DNA of 64,000 bases, taken from the NCBI RefSeq assembly GCF_017980685.1, contig NZ_JACXXO010000005.1, forward strand, positions 62,001 through 126,000, written 5' to 3'. Below, in pieces: positions 18,430-27,971 of this stretch. Made by a program: the position numbers and the translations under genes. Under the pieces are notes generated by a model. The model did not search any database. It was not told where the DNA came from and saw only the letters and a list, made by a program, of their open reading frames with translations. The stretch comes from Pseudomonas iridis. Lineage in GTDB: Bacteria > Pseudomonadota > Gammaproteobacteria > Pseudomonadales > Pseudomonadaceae. How positions within the stretch are numbered: the first letter of the stretch is position 1; each line of letters starts with the position of its first letter.

Positions 18430-19932
18430 ATGAAATCACGTAAAAGCAGCGTCAAACCGATTGGTCTGAAAGACATCACAATCGTCGATGACGTCAAGAT
18501 GCGCAAAGCCATTACGGCCGCTGCACTCGGCAATGCCATGGAATGGTTCGACTTTGGCGTCTACGGCTTTGTCGCCTATGCGCTCGGCAAGATCTTCTTC
18601 CCCGGCGCCGATCCTGGCGTACAGATGATCGCGGCATTGGCGACATTCTCCGTGCCGTTCCTGATCCGGCCGCTGGGCGGCCTGTTTTTCGGCGCGTTGG
18701 GCGACAAGTACGGACGACAGAAAGTCCTCGCCGCGACCATCGTCATCATGTCCCTCAGCACCTTCGCCATCGGCCTGATCCCCTCCTATGACTCCATAGG
18801 TATCTGGGCGCCGATCCTGCTGTTGCTGGCGAAAATGGCCCAAGGCTTTTCCGTCGGTGGCGAATACACCGGTGCCTCGATCTTCGTCGCCGAATACGCG
18901 CCGGACCGCAAACGCGGCTTTCTCGGCAGTTGGCTGGACTTCGGTTCGATTGCCGGTTTCGTCCTTGGGGCCGGTGTGGTGGTGATAATCTCTGCGATTA
19001 TCGGTGAAGAGAAGTTTCTCGAATGGGGCTGGCGTCTGCCGTTCTTCCTCGCCCTGCCATTGGGCATGATCGGTCTGTATTTGCGTCATGCGCTCGAAGA
19101 AACGCCAGCGTTCCAGCAGCACGTGGAGAAACTCGAACAAGGCGACCGCGAAGGCCTGGCCCGTGGCCCGAAAGTATCGTTCAAGGAAATCGCCACCCAA
19201 CACTGGCGTAGCCTGATGACCTGCGTCGGCGTGGTCGCGGTGACCAACGTCACCTATTACATGCTGCTCACTTACATGCCGAGTTACCTGTCGCATAACC
19301 TGCACTACAGCGAAAACCGTGGCGTGTTGATCATCATCGCGATCATGGTCGGCATGTTGTTCGTGCAGCCGCTGATTGGTTTTGTCAGCGACAAGATCGG
19401 CCGCAAGCCCTTTATCGTCATCGGCAGCATTGGCCTGTTCGTTCTTGCCATTCCGGCGTTCATCCTGATCAACAGCGGCAAAATCGGCCTGATCTTCGCC
19501 GGCCTGCTGATGTTGGCGGTGTTGCTGAATTTCTTTATCGGCGTGATGGCTTCGACCCTGCCAGCGATGTTCCCGACGCACATTCGCTACAGTGCACTGG
19601 CGGCGTCCTTCAACATTTCCGTGTTGATCGCCGGCCTGACGCCGACCGTCGTGGCCTGGCTGGTGGAAAGCACCAACGACCTGTACATGCCGGCGTACTA
19701 CCTGATGGTGGTTGCCGTGGTCGGTCTGATCACCGGCGTGACAATGAAGGAAACGGCGAACAAACCGTTGCGTGGCGCCGCCCCCGCAGCCTCTGACCTG
19801 GCAGAGGCGAAGGAGCTGCTGCAAGAACATCACGACAATATCGAGCAGAAGATCGAAGACATCGATGCCGAAATTGCCGAACTGGAAGCCAAGCGCAACA
19901 ACCTGGTGCAACAGCATCCACGGATCAACTGA
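18430..19932 (+). CDS. proP: ProP-type MFS osmolyte/proton symporter
   Basis: This 500-aa protein has twelve membrane segments. The metabolite-H+ symporter opening AALGNAMEWFDFGVYGFVAYALG is followed by the MFS loop GALGDKYGRQKVLA and SVGGEYTGASIFVAEYAPDRKRGF. The C-terminus (residues about 455-497) carries heptad-like ELLQEHHDNIEQKIEDIDAE..ELEAKRNNLV, the coiled-coil tail that in E. coli ProP tunes osmotic activation. Substrates are expected to be proline and betaine. It is a single-gene unit preceded by a REP pair and a GC-balanced 130-bp leader. Confidence 0.9.
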   Translation: MKSRKSSVKPIGLKDITIVDDVKMRKAITAAALGNAMEWFDFGVYGFVAYALGKIFFPGADPGVQMIAALATFSVPFLIRPLGGLFFGALGDKYGRQKVLAATIVIMSLSTFAIGLIPSYDSIGIWAPILLLLAKMAQGFSVGGEYTGASIFVAEYAPDRKRGFLGSWLDFGSIAGFVLGAGVVVIISAIIGEEKFLEWGWRLPFFLALPLGMIGLYLRHALEETPAFQQHVEKLEQGDREGLARGPKVSFKEIATQHWRSLMTCVGVVAVTNVTYYMLLTYMPSYLSHNLHYSENRGVLIIIAIMVGMLFVQPLIGFVSDKIGRKPFIVIGSIGLFVLAIPAFILINSGKIGLIFAGLLMLAVLLNFFIGVMASTLPAMFPTHIRYSALAASFNISVLIAGLTPTVVAWLVESTNDLYMPAYYLMVVAVVGLITGVTMKETANKPLRGAAPAASDLAEAKELLQEHHDNIEQKIEDIDAEIAELEAKRNNLVQQHPRIN

Positions 19933-20259
19933 ACCCTGCGTGGCCCGGTGCAGAATCCTGCCCGGGCTGCTGCAACCTCTTCAGCACTGCGTGAGTCAGG
20001 ACAGATTGTCCTCTGGCGCCGATCAACACGACGGGCATCGGCACGGCCACGCCGCGTCCCACAGTGGTTTCCTGTCAAGCGCCTCGCTAGGAATGCGCTG
20101 AGCCTGGATCACCTCCTTGTATTCTTCCTGTTTGATTGATGCGCCCGCCAAGGGGTCATCGATGGACAAAAACCATCCCGCCGATTACTCCGCGCCCGGC
20201 ATGGTGTTAAATAGGCGCCAGTCTTAACCTTGTCGCTAAAGCCGTGCACGAGAACTGAT
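19933..20259. other. Intergenic stretch between proP and amidase
   Basis: About 330 bp without a strong gene. It holds a possible 48-aa minus-strand frame (20023-20169) and a 13-nt stretch, GGATCACCTCCTT (20106-20118), identical to the 3' tail of bacterial 16S rRNA. No REP element or convincing promoter was seen. Confidence 0.6.
20023..20169 (-). CDS. Possible small ORF or gene remnant (48 aa)
   Basis: From a TTG at 20169 the frame encodes SIDDPLAGASIKQEEYKEV followed by IQAQRIPSEALDRKPLWDAA and a Cys-rich end. The first 30 codons look protein-like, with a charged helix-like composition and normal codon choice. A GGGATGG stretch lies before the TTG. It has no ATG and ends in an unusual PCRCPSC tail, so it could be a decayed gene. 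Confidence 0.25.
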   Translation of the reverse strand: MSIDDPLAGASIKQEEYKEVIQAQRIPSEALDRKPLWDAAWPCRCPSC

Positions 20260-20316
20260 ATGAATAGCTCTTCAAAAACCCATGACGCTCAACTGCAATC
20301 GGCGGTGAACGCATGA
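20260..20316 (+). CDS. Possible 18-aa leader ORF coupled to the amidase
   Basis: ATG 20260 opens an 18-codon frame (MNSSSKTHDAQLQSAVNA) whose TGA overlaps the amidase ATG as ATGA. The amidase itself lacks a clear ribosome site at its own start apart from GGCGG about 10 nt upstream. Translation of this leader could therefore deliver ribosomes to the amidase. This is inference from geometry only. Confidence 0.3.
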   Translation: MNSSSKTHDAQLQSAVNA

Positions 20317-22016
20317 TCGAAGTCACTGAAGTTTCCATCGCCCAATTGCGCGCAGCGCTTGAGTCCGGCCAGACCACGTCGCTTGAGTTGGTGCAGGCCT
20401 ATCTCGCCCGCATCGATGCCTACGACGGCGCCGACACGGCGACAGCGCTCAACGCGGTTGTCGTGCGCAACCCCGAAGCGCTGAACGAAGCCCGGGCCGC
20501 CGACGCCCGCCGCGCCAAAGGCGAAACCCTGAGCCCGCTCGACGGCATTCCTTACACCGCCAAGGACAGTTATCTGGTCAAGGGCCTGACCGCCGCGTCC
20601 GGCAGCCCGGCCTTTGTTGATCTGGTGGCCTACCGCGACGCGTTTACCATTGAGCGTCTGCGCGGTGCCGGGGCGATTTGCCTGGGCAAGACCAACATGC
20701 CGCCGATGGCCAATGGCGGCATGCAGCGCGGGGTTTATGGCCGCGCCGAGAGCCCGTACAACGCCGGCTTCCTCACCGCACCGTTCGCCTCCGGTTCGTC
20801 CAATGGCGCTGGTACCGCCACGGCCGCAAGTTTTGCTGCATTCGGCCTGGCCGAAGAAACCTGGTCGAGCGGGCGCGGACCTGCTTCGAATAATGGCCTG
20901 TGCGCCTACACCCCGTCGCGCGGTGTGATCTCGGTGCGCGGCAACTGGCCGCTGACCCCGACCATGGATGTCGTGGTGCCCTACGCACGCACCATGGCTG
21001 ACTTGCTCGAAGTCCTCGACATCGTCGTCGCCGAAGACCCTGACACCCGAGGCGACCTATGGCGCCTGCAACCCTGGGTGCCGATCCCGAGTGTCAGCGC
21101 AGTACGCCCTGCCGCTTACGCCGAACTGGCTGCCGACCGCACCGCGCTGGCGGGCAAGCGCTTCGCCGTGCCGCGCATGTTCATCAACGCCGACCCTGAC
21201 GCTGGCACCAGCGAAGCGCCGGGCATCGGCGGCCCGACCGGCCAACGCATCAACACGCGCGCGTCGGTGATCGATCTGTGGAAACAGGCACGTCAAGCAC
21301 TGGAAGCCTCCGGTGCCGAAGTGATCGAAACCGACTTCCCGCTGGTCTCCAACTGCGAAGGCGACCGACCGGGCGCACCGACCGTGTTCACCCGTGGGCT
21401 GGTGTCCAAAGAGTTTCTCCACCATGAACTGTGGGACCTGACCGCCTGGGCTTTTGACGACTTCCTGCAAGCCAACGGCGACCCGAAGCTCAATCGTCTG
21501 GTCGACGTCGACGGTGCGAAAATCTTCCCGCACGAGCCGGGCACTCTGCCCAACCGTGAGGGTGACCTTGTCGCCGGCATGGACGAATACGTGCGCATGG
21601 CCGAGCGTGGCATCACGCCGTGGAATGAAATTTCCACTGTTCCCGATGGCTTGCGTGGCCTGGAACAAACCCGGCGCATCGACCTTGAGGACTGGATGGA
21701 TAAGCTGGGCCTCGACGCCGTGCTGTTCCCGACCGTCGCCGATGTCGCCCCGGCGGATGCGGATGTGAACCCGGAGTCCGCCGACATCGCCTGGAGCAAC
21801 GGCATCTGGGTCGCCAACGGCAACCTCGCGATCCGCCACCTGGGCGTGCCCACCGTCACCGTGCCGATGGGCGTCATGGCCGACATCGGCATGCCGGTCG
21901 GCCTGACCTTCGCCGGCCGCGCCTACGACGACTCGAGCCTGCTGCGTCTGGCCGCGGCGTTTGAATCGACGGGCAGTAAACGCATGATCCCGCCACGCAC
22001 CCCGCCGTTGTCATAA
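20313..22016 (+). CDS. Amidase-signature family hydrolase
   Basis: This 567-aa protein has the amidase-signature core. The catalytic triad is Lys84 in YTAKDSY, cis-Ser163 in SGSSNGAG and nucleophile Ser186 in TWSSGRGPAS. The family usually has TGGS before the nucleophile; here it is TWSS, so the oxyanion region differs. The C-terminal part (VDAVLFPTVADVAP-like, GVPTVTVPMG and GMPVGLTFAGRAYDDSSLLRLA) is standard. There is no signal peptide. It should hydrolyse an amide, but the substrate is not predictable. An 18-aa leader frame overlaps its start. Confidence 0.87.
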   Translation: MIEVTEVSIAQLRAALESGQTTSLELVQAYLARIDAYDGADTATALNAVVVRNPEALNEARAADARRAKGETLSPLDGIPYTAKDSYLVKGLTAASGSPAFVDLVAYRDAFTIERLRGAGAICLGKTNMPPMANGGMQRGVYGRAESPYNAGFLTAPFASGSSNGAGTATAASFAAFGLAEETWSSGRGPASNNGLCAYTPSRGVISVRGNWPLTPTMDVVVPYARTMADLLEVLDIVVAEDPDTRGDLWRLQPWVPIPSVSAVRPAAYAELAADRTALAGKRFAVPRMFINADPDAGTSEAPGIGGPTGQRINTRASVIDLWKQARQALEASGAEVIETDFPLVSNCEGDRPGAPTVFTRGLVSKEFLHHELWDLTAWAFDDFLQANGDPKLNRLVDVDGAKIFPHEPGTLPNREGDLVAGMDEYVRMAERGITPWNEISTVPDGLRGLEQTRRIDLEDWMDKLGLDAVLFPTVADVAPADADVNPESADIAWSNGIWVANGNLAIRHLGVPTVTVPMGVMADIGMPVGLTFAGRAYDDSSLLRLAAAFESTGSKRMIPPRTPPLS

Positions 22017-22028
22017 CGCGGTCAAGCT

Positions 22029-22525
22029 GTGGGAGTGAGCCTGCTTGCGATTGCGCTGGGTCAGTTGACAGAAATGCTGTCTGACAGACTGCTATCGCTG
22101 GCAAGCCAGCTCCCACAGTTTTTTGGGTGTTACCAAATTCCTGGGCACCCCCAAAATCCCTGTGGGAGCTGGCTTGCCAGCGATGACGCCCGGTCAGTCA
22201 ACATCATTGGTGACTGATCCACCGCAATCGCGAGCAGGCTCGCTCCCACAGGTTTTTGGGTGTTACCAAATTCCTGGGCACCCCCCAAATCCCTGTGGGA
22301 GCTGGCTTGCCAGCGATGGCGCCCGGTCAGTCAACATCATTGGTGACTGATCCACCGCAATCGCGAGCAGGCTCGCTCCCACAGGTTTTTGGGTGTTACC
22401 AAATTCCTGGCCCCCCCAAAATCCCTGTGGGAGCTGGCTTGCCAGCGATGGCGCCCGGTCAGTCAACATCATTGGTGGCTGATCCACCGCAATCGCGAGC
22501 AGGCTCGCTCCCACAGGTTTTTGGG
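22029..22525. repeat. Tandem array of REP-containing 133-bp units
   Basis: Three near-identical direct repeats begin at 22158, 22291 and 22423 (period 133/132 bp). Each has CTGTGGGAGCTGGCTTGCC, a spacer containing GGTCAGTCAACATCATTGGT, the inverted partner GCGAGCAGGCTCGCTCCCAC, then TTTTTGGGTGTTACCAAATTCC. A related diverged unit with REPs in the opposite order precedes them (22029-22157). The whole fills the 600-bp amidase-porin gap (22017-22616). Confidence 0.92.
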
Positions 22526-22616
22526 TGTTGCTGGCAAATTCAGCACACCTGCCCAATCCCTGACTGCCGAATGCCGTGATCATCAGCGCCATCTACTTTG
22601 CTGCTGGCCACTGAAA

Positions 22617-23912
22617 ATGATCGACTGCGCCCCATCGCGCATCACCCTGCTTGCGTTACTCTGCGGTCTGAACTCGGTAGCCAACGCCACCGGCTTTTTC
22701 GACAATTCCAAATCTGAAGTACTCAGCCGCAATTTCTACCTGAACAACGATTACCGCTCGCCCTCACCTGCTGGAAAAAACTATAAACAAGAGTGGGCTC
22801 AAGGCTTTATCGGCACTTTCTCATCCGGTTTCACACCCGGTACGATTGGACTTGGCGTCGATGCACACGCCTTTTTCGGACTGAAACTCGATGGCGGCAG
22901 GGGCCATTCTGGCACCGGGCTGCTGCCGGTCGACAGCGATGGCCGCAGCGAAAACGATTACTCCAGCGCGGGTGGTGCCCTCAAACTGAAGGCTTCGCGC
23001 ACTACCCTGGCGTTCGGCGAAATGACCGTCGAAACCCCGGTATTCGACACCTCTGACAAACGCCTGCAACCGGAATACGCCACAGGTTTTCTGCTCAGCA
23101 GCCGGGAAATGGACAACGTCAATCTACAGGCAGGGCATTTCACGGCATTCAAGAATCAGGACAGTTCTAGCGGAAAAGATGATTTTTACGGGTACGGTGC
23201 CAACACAGAATCCGGCGCCATCAGTTTCGTCGGTGCCGATTTGTTTGTTGACAGTCCACTGGGCGGCGCGCTGTATGCGTCCGACCTGAGCGACACCTGG
23301 CAGCAGTTCTACGGCAATCTGCATTTCATGCGCCCCGGCCTGTTGCTCGACGCCAACCGCTATCAGACCCGCGACACCGGGCGGGCACTGGCCGGGGCAA
23401 TCGACAACACCGCGTTCAGCCTCTCGGGCAAATACACCCTCGGCCCGCATGCAGTGATGCTCGGCTGGCAGCGGATCAATGGCAACACACCGTTCGATTT
23501 CGTCGGCGGCGACTCGATCTACCTCGCCAACTCGATCAAATACGCCGACTTCAACGGTGCCGGTGAACGTTCGTGGCAAGCACGCTACGACCTTGACCTC
23601 GGCGCCTTTGGCGTTCCTGGCCTCAAGTTCATGACCCGCTACGTCTCCGGCAGCCACATCGATGGCACCCACGCGCCCAAGGGTGGCGCCTACAACCCTT
23701 TTGATGCCGATAGCGGCGAATACCAGCCGCAGCAAGGCGATGGTGGCAAACACTGGGAGCGCGACATTGATCTGAAATACATCGTCCAGTCGGGCGCGGC
23801 GAAGGATTTGTCAGTACAGCTGTCGCACGTTTCGCACCGGGCCAATGAAGCCCAGGCCGGGGATGATATTGATCGGATTTACGTGGTGGTGGAGTATCCG
23901 TTGGGGTTCTGA
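22617..23912 (+). CDS. OprD-family outer-membrane porin
   Basis: This 431-aa protein has a signal peptide ending near NSVANA and mature start TGFFDNSKSEVLSRNFYLNNDYR, the characteristic OprD opening. KQEWAQGFIGTFSSGFTPGTIGLGVDAHAFFGLKLD and the closing strand VYVVVEYPLGF-like end are also typical. Family members are 18-strand channels for basic amino acids or aromatic or aliphatic acids; specificity is not evident. Start ATG 22617 has only a weak ribosome site. Upstream in-frame sequence is REP DNA and so unlikely to be coding. Confidence 0.88.
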   Translation: MIDCAPSRITLLALLCGLNSVANATGFFDNSKSEVLSRNFYLNNDYRSPSPAGKNYKQEWAQGFIGTFSSGFTPGTIGLGVDAHAFFGLKLDGGRGHSGTGLLPVDSDGRSENDYSSAGGALKLKASRTTLAFGEMTVETPVFDTSDKRLQPEYATGFLLSSREMDNVNLQAGHFTAFKNQDSSSGKDDFYGYGANTESGAISFVGADLFVDSPLGGALYASDLSDTWQQFYGNLHFMRPGLLLDANRYQTRDTGRALAGAIDNTAFSLSGKYTLGPHAVMLGWQRINGNTPFDFVGGDSIYLANSIKYADFNGAGERSWQARYDLDLGAFGVPGLKFMTRYVSGSHIDGTHAPKGGAYNPFDADSGEYQPQQGDGGKHWERDIDLKYIVQSGAAKDLSVQLSHVSHRANEAQAGDDIDRIYVVVEYPLGF

Positions 23913-23943
23913 CTGCGCATGGCTGAACATCGCCTTGAATCCG

Positions 23944-24411
23944 TCACTCCGGCATCTCATCGATAATCTCAATCAGATCATCCCGGCTAATGTCATTGGC
24001 CTTGACCGCCGCGGCAACATCGCGTCTGGATAAAGGGAAACGTTTAAAAATGTCGTTCAACGTAACGGCATCAATGCTTTCCAGCCACTGCGGGACAACC
24101 ACCGGGCCGCCATAATTGGGCTCCATCGTCACCGTTTCGTGATCAATCGGGCCTTTGTGGTTGAAGTAAACCAGATAACGCGTGAACCCTTCCGGATAGC
24201 TTTTATCTTCATAAAGTGTGGTGCCCATCGGCAGTACATAGCTGTTTTCATCACCATAACGCCCACCAATCAGCAGCGGTTCTGTGGTTCTGATCATTGG
24301 CATTCCACGTGTCACGGTGCCGTGCATGGTCACGTAGTACAGCCATCCTGCGGCGTTCACACACACCAACAAGATGAAGAACAGCACGGTGCTTTGGGTT
24401 GGATTTTTCAA
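23944..24411 (-). CDS. Membrane-anchored hypothetical protein next to selC (155 aa)
   Basis: One N-terminal helix (VLFFILLVCVNAAGWLYYVTM, residues about 9-29) is followed by a soluble domain with GGRYGDENSYVLPMGTTLY, FTRYLVYFNHKGPI and a helical C-terminus rich in acidic residues (DISRDDLIEIIDEMPE). The TTG at 24411 has GGAG 7 nt upstream. A longer frame reaching 24573 would run through the tRNA-Sec gene and is unlikely. I do not recognise a family. It lies just beyond selC in the same direction. Confidence 0.65.
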   Translation of the reverse strand: MKNPTQSTVLFFILLVCVNAAGWLYYVTMHGTVTRGMPMIRTTEPLLIGGRYGDENSYVLPMGTTLYEDKSYPEGFTRYLVYFNHKGPIDHETVTMEPNYGGPVVVPQWLESIDAVTLNDIFKRFPLSRRDVAAAVKANDISRDDLIEIIDEMPE

Positions 24412-24495
24412 GCGGAACTCCGGCAATCCATTGTCAGGATTGGCGGATGGTACAGGGTAGCCGCTTGCGAAGGCTGCGATCTTCTGTTTGCAAAG

Positions 24496-24591
24496 TGGCG
24501 GAAGGCAGCCGGAGTCGAACCTGCCCGGGAACGGATGCCGTCCCCAACCGGGTTTGAAGCCCGGCCGCGCCACCGGGCGCGATTGCCTTCC
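24496..24591 (-). tRNA. selC: tRNA-Sec (anticodon UCA)
   Basis: The minus strand reads GGAAGGC at the 5' end and GCCTTCC-G-CCA at the 3' end, with an 8-bp-type extended acceptor. The anticodon loop is CTTCAAA (UCA at 24555-24557), with a long variable arm and the T-loop GGTTCGACTCC. The length of 96 nt with encoded CCA is typical of bacterial selenocysteine tRNA. It begins 6 nt after the selB stop codon. Confidence 0.97.
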
Positions 24592-24597
24592 TTGAAC

Positions 24598-26514
24598 TCA
24601 GTGCGCGTCAGCGGTGGCCAGCGCGTTGTCGAAACGGATTTGTCGTGATTCGCCGCTGCGCCGGGTCAGGCCGAGGCGGTCGAAGTATTCGAGGTATTGA
24701 ATTGAGCGTTTGCGTCCCAAGCCTAGCGCATCGCGGAAGGTTGTCACCTGGATCTGCGGATTTTCCTTGGCCAGTTGCAGCAACACGACCACCATTTGCC
24801 GCAGCATCGCGTCGCTGATAAACAGGTCGCGCACCACTTGATGCATCAGCCCAAGGCGGGCGAGTTTGCGCAGCAGCAAGCGGACAACGGCGTCGTCTTG
24901 CTCAACAACTCCGGCGATGTCGCGCACCCACGGCGGATCGAATCCGGACTGTTCGAACAGCGGTTGCAGTTGAAGCCACAAGGTTTCGTCTTCGGCATTC
25001 AAGCGCACCTGATGATCCGGCAGGTGCAGCCACGGCCCGCTGGCGTTGATCGAACCGGCGTCGAGCAATTCGTCCAACAGACTGACGAAGATAGAACGCT
25101 CCAGCGCCAACCCGCTGAACCGCCGCAGTCGATCCCGATCCGGGCCCATCTGATCGGGCTCCAGTTCATGAAACTTCGTCAGTTGTTCCAGCAGGGTGAA
25201 TTTCAACTGCCCCCAACGCTGCACGTTGAACAGCACCGGCCCTTGGCGCGTATTGATCAACCTGACGTTCTGCGGCAATGACCAGTCTTCGCGCGGACGA
25301 TTGAACTGGCGCTCCAGCCGCTGCGGATCGAGGCCGCCGGCGCTGTGATTGAGCAACACCGGCAGCACATGCTCAAAACGTTCACTGCGCGCCAAGGCCT
25401 CAAGTTGCGCCAGCCGCTCGGGGCTGCGACGTTGGCGGGCCGGGGCGAACGGGTCGAGCACCTGGCCGCCGCCGAGGGTGCGCTGCGCACTTTGATCGCG
25501 CAGGATCAGCCGATCCCCCTTCACCGCGTGCACCGGCGCGTTGATCAGCAATTGCGCGAACATGCGTTCGCCGGGATTCAGGCGCGGGCCTTCGAGCAAG
25601 GCTACGCGGGCGATGACGTCTTGAGTGCCGAGGTGCAGGTGCACTGGGTGGAAGTGCTCGAAGGGGCGTTCGCCGGGCAACAGTTGAAACTCGATATCGA
25701 CCCGTTGCGTCGGCGCGTACAGCCACTCGCTCAGCAGCCATTGGCCGCGGTGGATTTGCTCCAGTGCCAGACGATCGCCGCTGATATTCAAAGCCACGCG
25801 CTGCCCGGCGAAGCCGTGTTCGGAGGGCTGATTCTGCGCGTGCAAACCACGAACCCTTACGGCTTTACCGGCAGGCCCCAAAACCAGTTTGTCGCCCACC
25901 GCGACCACGCCCGACAGCGCCGTGCCGGTGACCACAATTCCCGCACCGGCAACGCTGAAGGCGCGATCGATGGCCAGACGAAAACCACCGTCCCGACTGC
26001 GTTCAAGCACTTCACGTTGGCTCTGCAACAAGATCTGTCGCAATTCATCAATGCCCCGCCCGCTTACGCTCGACACGGCCAGGATCGGCGCCTCGGCGAA
26101 CGGCCCGGCCTCCAGCAAGTCCAGCGTCTGGCGCTGCACTTCCTCCACCCTGCCCGCCTCGACCCGGTCGCACTTGGTGATCGCCACCACCGCGCGGGGA
26201 ATGCCGAGCAACTGGACAATCGCCAGATGTTCGCGGGTTTGCGGCATCACGCCGTCATCCGCCGCGATTACCAGCAACACCAGATCAATGCCCTGCGCGC
26301 CGGCAAGCATGTTGTGGGTGAACTTTTCATGGCCGGGTACATCGATAAAACCGGTCAGTCCGGCACCCGGCTCCAGCTCGGCATACAGATAACCGAGGTC
26401 GATGGTCATGCCGCGCTCGCGTTCCTGCGGGCGGCGGTCGCCGGTTTGCCCGGTCAGCGCTTGCAGCAACGAGGTCTTACCGTGGTCGATGTGCCCTGCC
26501 GTGCCGACAATCAT
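24598..26514 (-). CDS. selB: Selenocysteine-specific elongation factor SelB
   Basis: This 638-aa protein has an EF-Tu-like GTPase domain with G1 AGHIDHGKT (residues about 6-14), G2 region [11 protein letters not shown]3 DVPGHEKF and G4 TKCD. These are followed by two beta-barrel domains and a long C-terminal winged-helix region (residues about 380-638) that binds the SECIS hairpin. It delivers Sec-tRNA to UGA codons. ATG 26514 overlaps the selA stop (ATGA); the GTPase motif starts 5 residues later, which fixes the start. Its own target, fdnG, is in the same gene cluster. Confidence 0.96.
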   Translation of the reverse strand: MIVGTAGHIDHGKTSLLQALTGQTGDRRPQERERGMTIDLGYLYAELEPGAGLTGFIDVPGHEKFTHNMLAGAQGIDLVLLVIAADDGVMPQTREHLAIVQLLGIPRAVVAITKCDRVEAGRVEEVQRQTLDLLEAGPFAEAPILAVSSVSGRGIDELRQILLQSQREVLERSRDGGFRLAIDRAFSVAGAGIVVTGTALSGVVAVGDKLVLGPAGKAVRVRGLHAQNQPSEHGFAGQRVALNISGDRLALEQIHRGQWLLSEWLYAPTQRVDIEFQLLPGERPFEHFHPVHLHLGTQDVIARVALLEGPRLNPGERMFAQLLINAPVHAVKGDRLILRDQSAQRTLGGGQVLDPFAPARQRRSPERLAQLEALARSERFEHVLPVLLNHSAGGLDPQRLERQFNRPREDWSLPQNVRLINTRQGPVLFNVQRWGQLKFTLLEQLTKFHELEPDQMGPDRDRLRRFSGLALERSIFVSLLDELLDAGSINASGPWLHLPDHQVRLNAEDETLWLQLQPLFEQSGFDPPWVRDIAGVVEQDDAVVRLLLRKLARLGLMHQVVRDLFISDAMLRQMVVVLLQLAKENPQIQVTTFRDALGLGRKRSIQYLEYFDRLGLTRRSGESRQIRFDNALATADAH

Positions 26515-27923
26515 TGCGCGACCTGCAATAGCGGCAACTGCGCCAGCCATGCGGGCTCGTCGTCGAGTTGACGCAGATCCAGCCACAACGCGTCGTCATC
26601 GATGCGCCCGAGGACCGGGATCGGCAAAGCACGCAGCGCTGCTTCAAGGTTGAGCAGATGACGGCCGCGCAATCGCCTGGACACTTGCGGGCGCAAACAC
26701 AGCGCCGCACTGGGCAAGCGTGCCACCGGTTGGCTGCCACTGCCGATCATGCCGAGTGACTGCACGGCCCCCACACGCCAGACCTCGCCCAAAACGTCAG
26801 CCATGGCCGGTTGCAATCGTGACGCTTGCGCAAAAATGTCGGCTTGCGCACGGGTCAACAGGCGCAGACTCGGCAATCGCTCGGCCAGTCGATCCGGATC
26901 GCGATACAAACCCAGCACGGCTTCCAGCGCCGCCAAGGTCAGTTTGTCGACCCGCAATGCACGCTTGAGTGGGTTCTTCTTGATTTTCGCGATCAGCGCT
27001 TTGCTCCCGACAATCAATCCGGCCTGCGGGCCGCCGAGCAACTTGTCACCGCTGAAGGTGACGATATCGGCGCCATCGAGCAGCGCCTGCCGCACCGTCG
27101 GCTCTGCTGGCAACCCCCAGCGCGTCAGATCCAGCAGACTGCCGCTGCCCAGATCCTCCAACAACGGCAGCCCGTGACGATGCGCCAACTCGGCCAACTC
27201 GGCGGTCGGCACCCGGGCCGTAAAACCCTCAATGCTGTAGTTGCTTGCATGCACACGCATGATCAAACCGCTGCGCGGGCTGATCGCCGCTTCGTAATCA
27301 CGGGCATGAGTGCGATTGGTGGTGCCGACTTCGTGCAAACGCACGCCGGCGCGGGCCATGATGTCGGGGACGCGAAAAGCGCCGCCGATCTCGATCAACT
27401 CGCCGCGCGAGATGATGCCTTCCTTACGTGCACCGAGGCTATTGAGCGTCAGCAGCACCGCCGCGGCATTGTTGTTGACCACGGTGACGGCTTCGGCGCC
27501 GGTCAGTTCGCGGATCAGGCCTTCGATCAAATCATCACGGTCGCCGCGTTTACCGCTGGCCAGATCGAATTCCAGATTGAGTGGATAACGCGCCGCCATT
27601 TGTATCGCTTCGATGGCTTCTTCAGGCAATAGCGCCCGGCCGAGATTGGTGTGCAACACCGTGCCGGTCAGGTTGAACACCCGCCGAACCTGGCTGCGTT
27701 GTTGCTGGACAAGCCGCTCGCCCACCCGCCCGGCCAGCACATCAGGGCTGATTTCAACCGCCGACAACTGCCCGTTCACCACACTGGAGCGCAGTTCATC
27801 CAGCAGCTGTCGCAAACTCGCCAGCAACGCCTCACGCCCATAACGCTCGGCCAACGGCAGACACGCCGGGTGACGCAACAAACCATCAATGGAAGGTAAT
27901 CGCAGGGCAACACTTGCAGACAT
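26511..27923 (-). CDS. selA: L-seryl-tRNA(Sec) selenium transferase SelA
   Basis: This 470-aa PLP enzyme converts Ser-tRNA(Sec) to Sec-tRNA(Sec) using selenophosphate. The PLP lysine is Lys294 in [13 protein letters not shown]. Other family stretches are [17 protein letters not shown] and [13 protein letters not shown] 27923 is preferred over the one at 27941 because GGGAG lies 7-11 nt upstream. It overlaps selB by ATGA. It uses the tRNA encoded at 24496-24591. The selenophosphate synthetase gene selD is not in this window. Confidence 0.96.
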   Translation of the reverse strand: MSASVALRLPSIDGLLRHPACLPLAERYGREALLASLRQLLDELRSSVVNGQLSAVEISPDVLAGRVGERLVQQQRSQVRRVFNLTGTVLHTNLGRALLPEEAIEAIQMAARYPLNLEFDLASGKRGDRDDLIEGLIRELTGAEAVTVVNNNAAAVLLTLNSLGARKEGIISRGELIEIGGAFRVPDIMARAGVRLHEVGTTNRTHARDYEAAISPRSGLIMRVHASNYSIEGFTARVPTAELAELAHRHGLPLLEDLGSGSLLDLTRWGLPAEPTVRQALLDGADIVTFSGDKLLGGPQAGLIVGSKALIAKIKKNPLKRALRVDKLTLAALEAVLGLYRDPDRLAERLPSLRLLTRAQADIFAQASRLQPAMADVLGEVWRVGAVQSLGMIGSGSQPVARLPSAALCLRPQVSRRLRGRHLLNLEAALRALPIPVLGRIDDDALWLDLRQLDDEPAWLAQLPLLQVAQ

Positions 27924-27971
27924 CTGCCACTCCCGAAACAAAAGACTGTCCGGCGAGTGTAGACGCTGCGC

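Noticed and set aside
20106..20118. Fragment of a 16S rRNA gene
   Set aside because: Only the 13-nt tail matches; the preceding sequence is not rRNA.
22029..22525. CRISPR array
   Set aside because: The repeated units are 133 bp, contain inverted REPs, and lack short unique spacers; no cas genes are present.
24412..24573. N-terminal extension of the 155-aa gene to 24573
   Set aside because: It would run through tRNA-Sec; the TTG at 24411 with GGAG is a better start.
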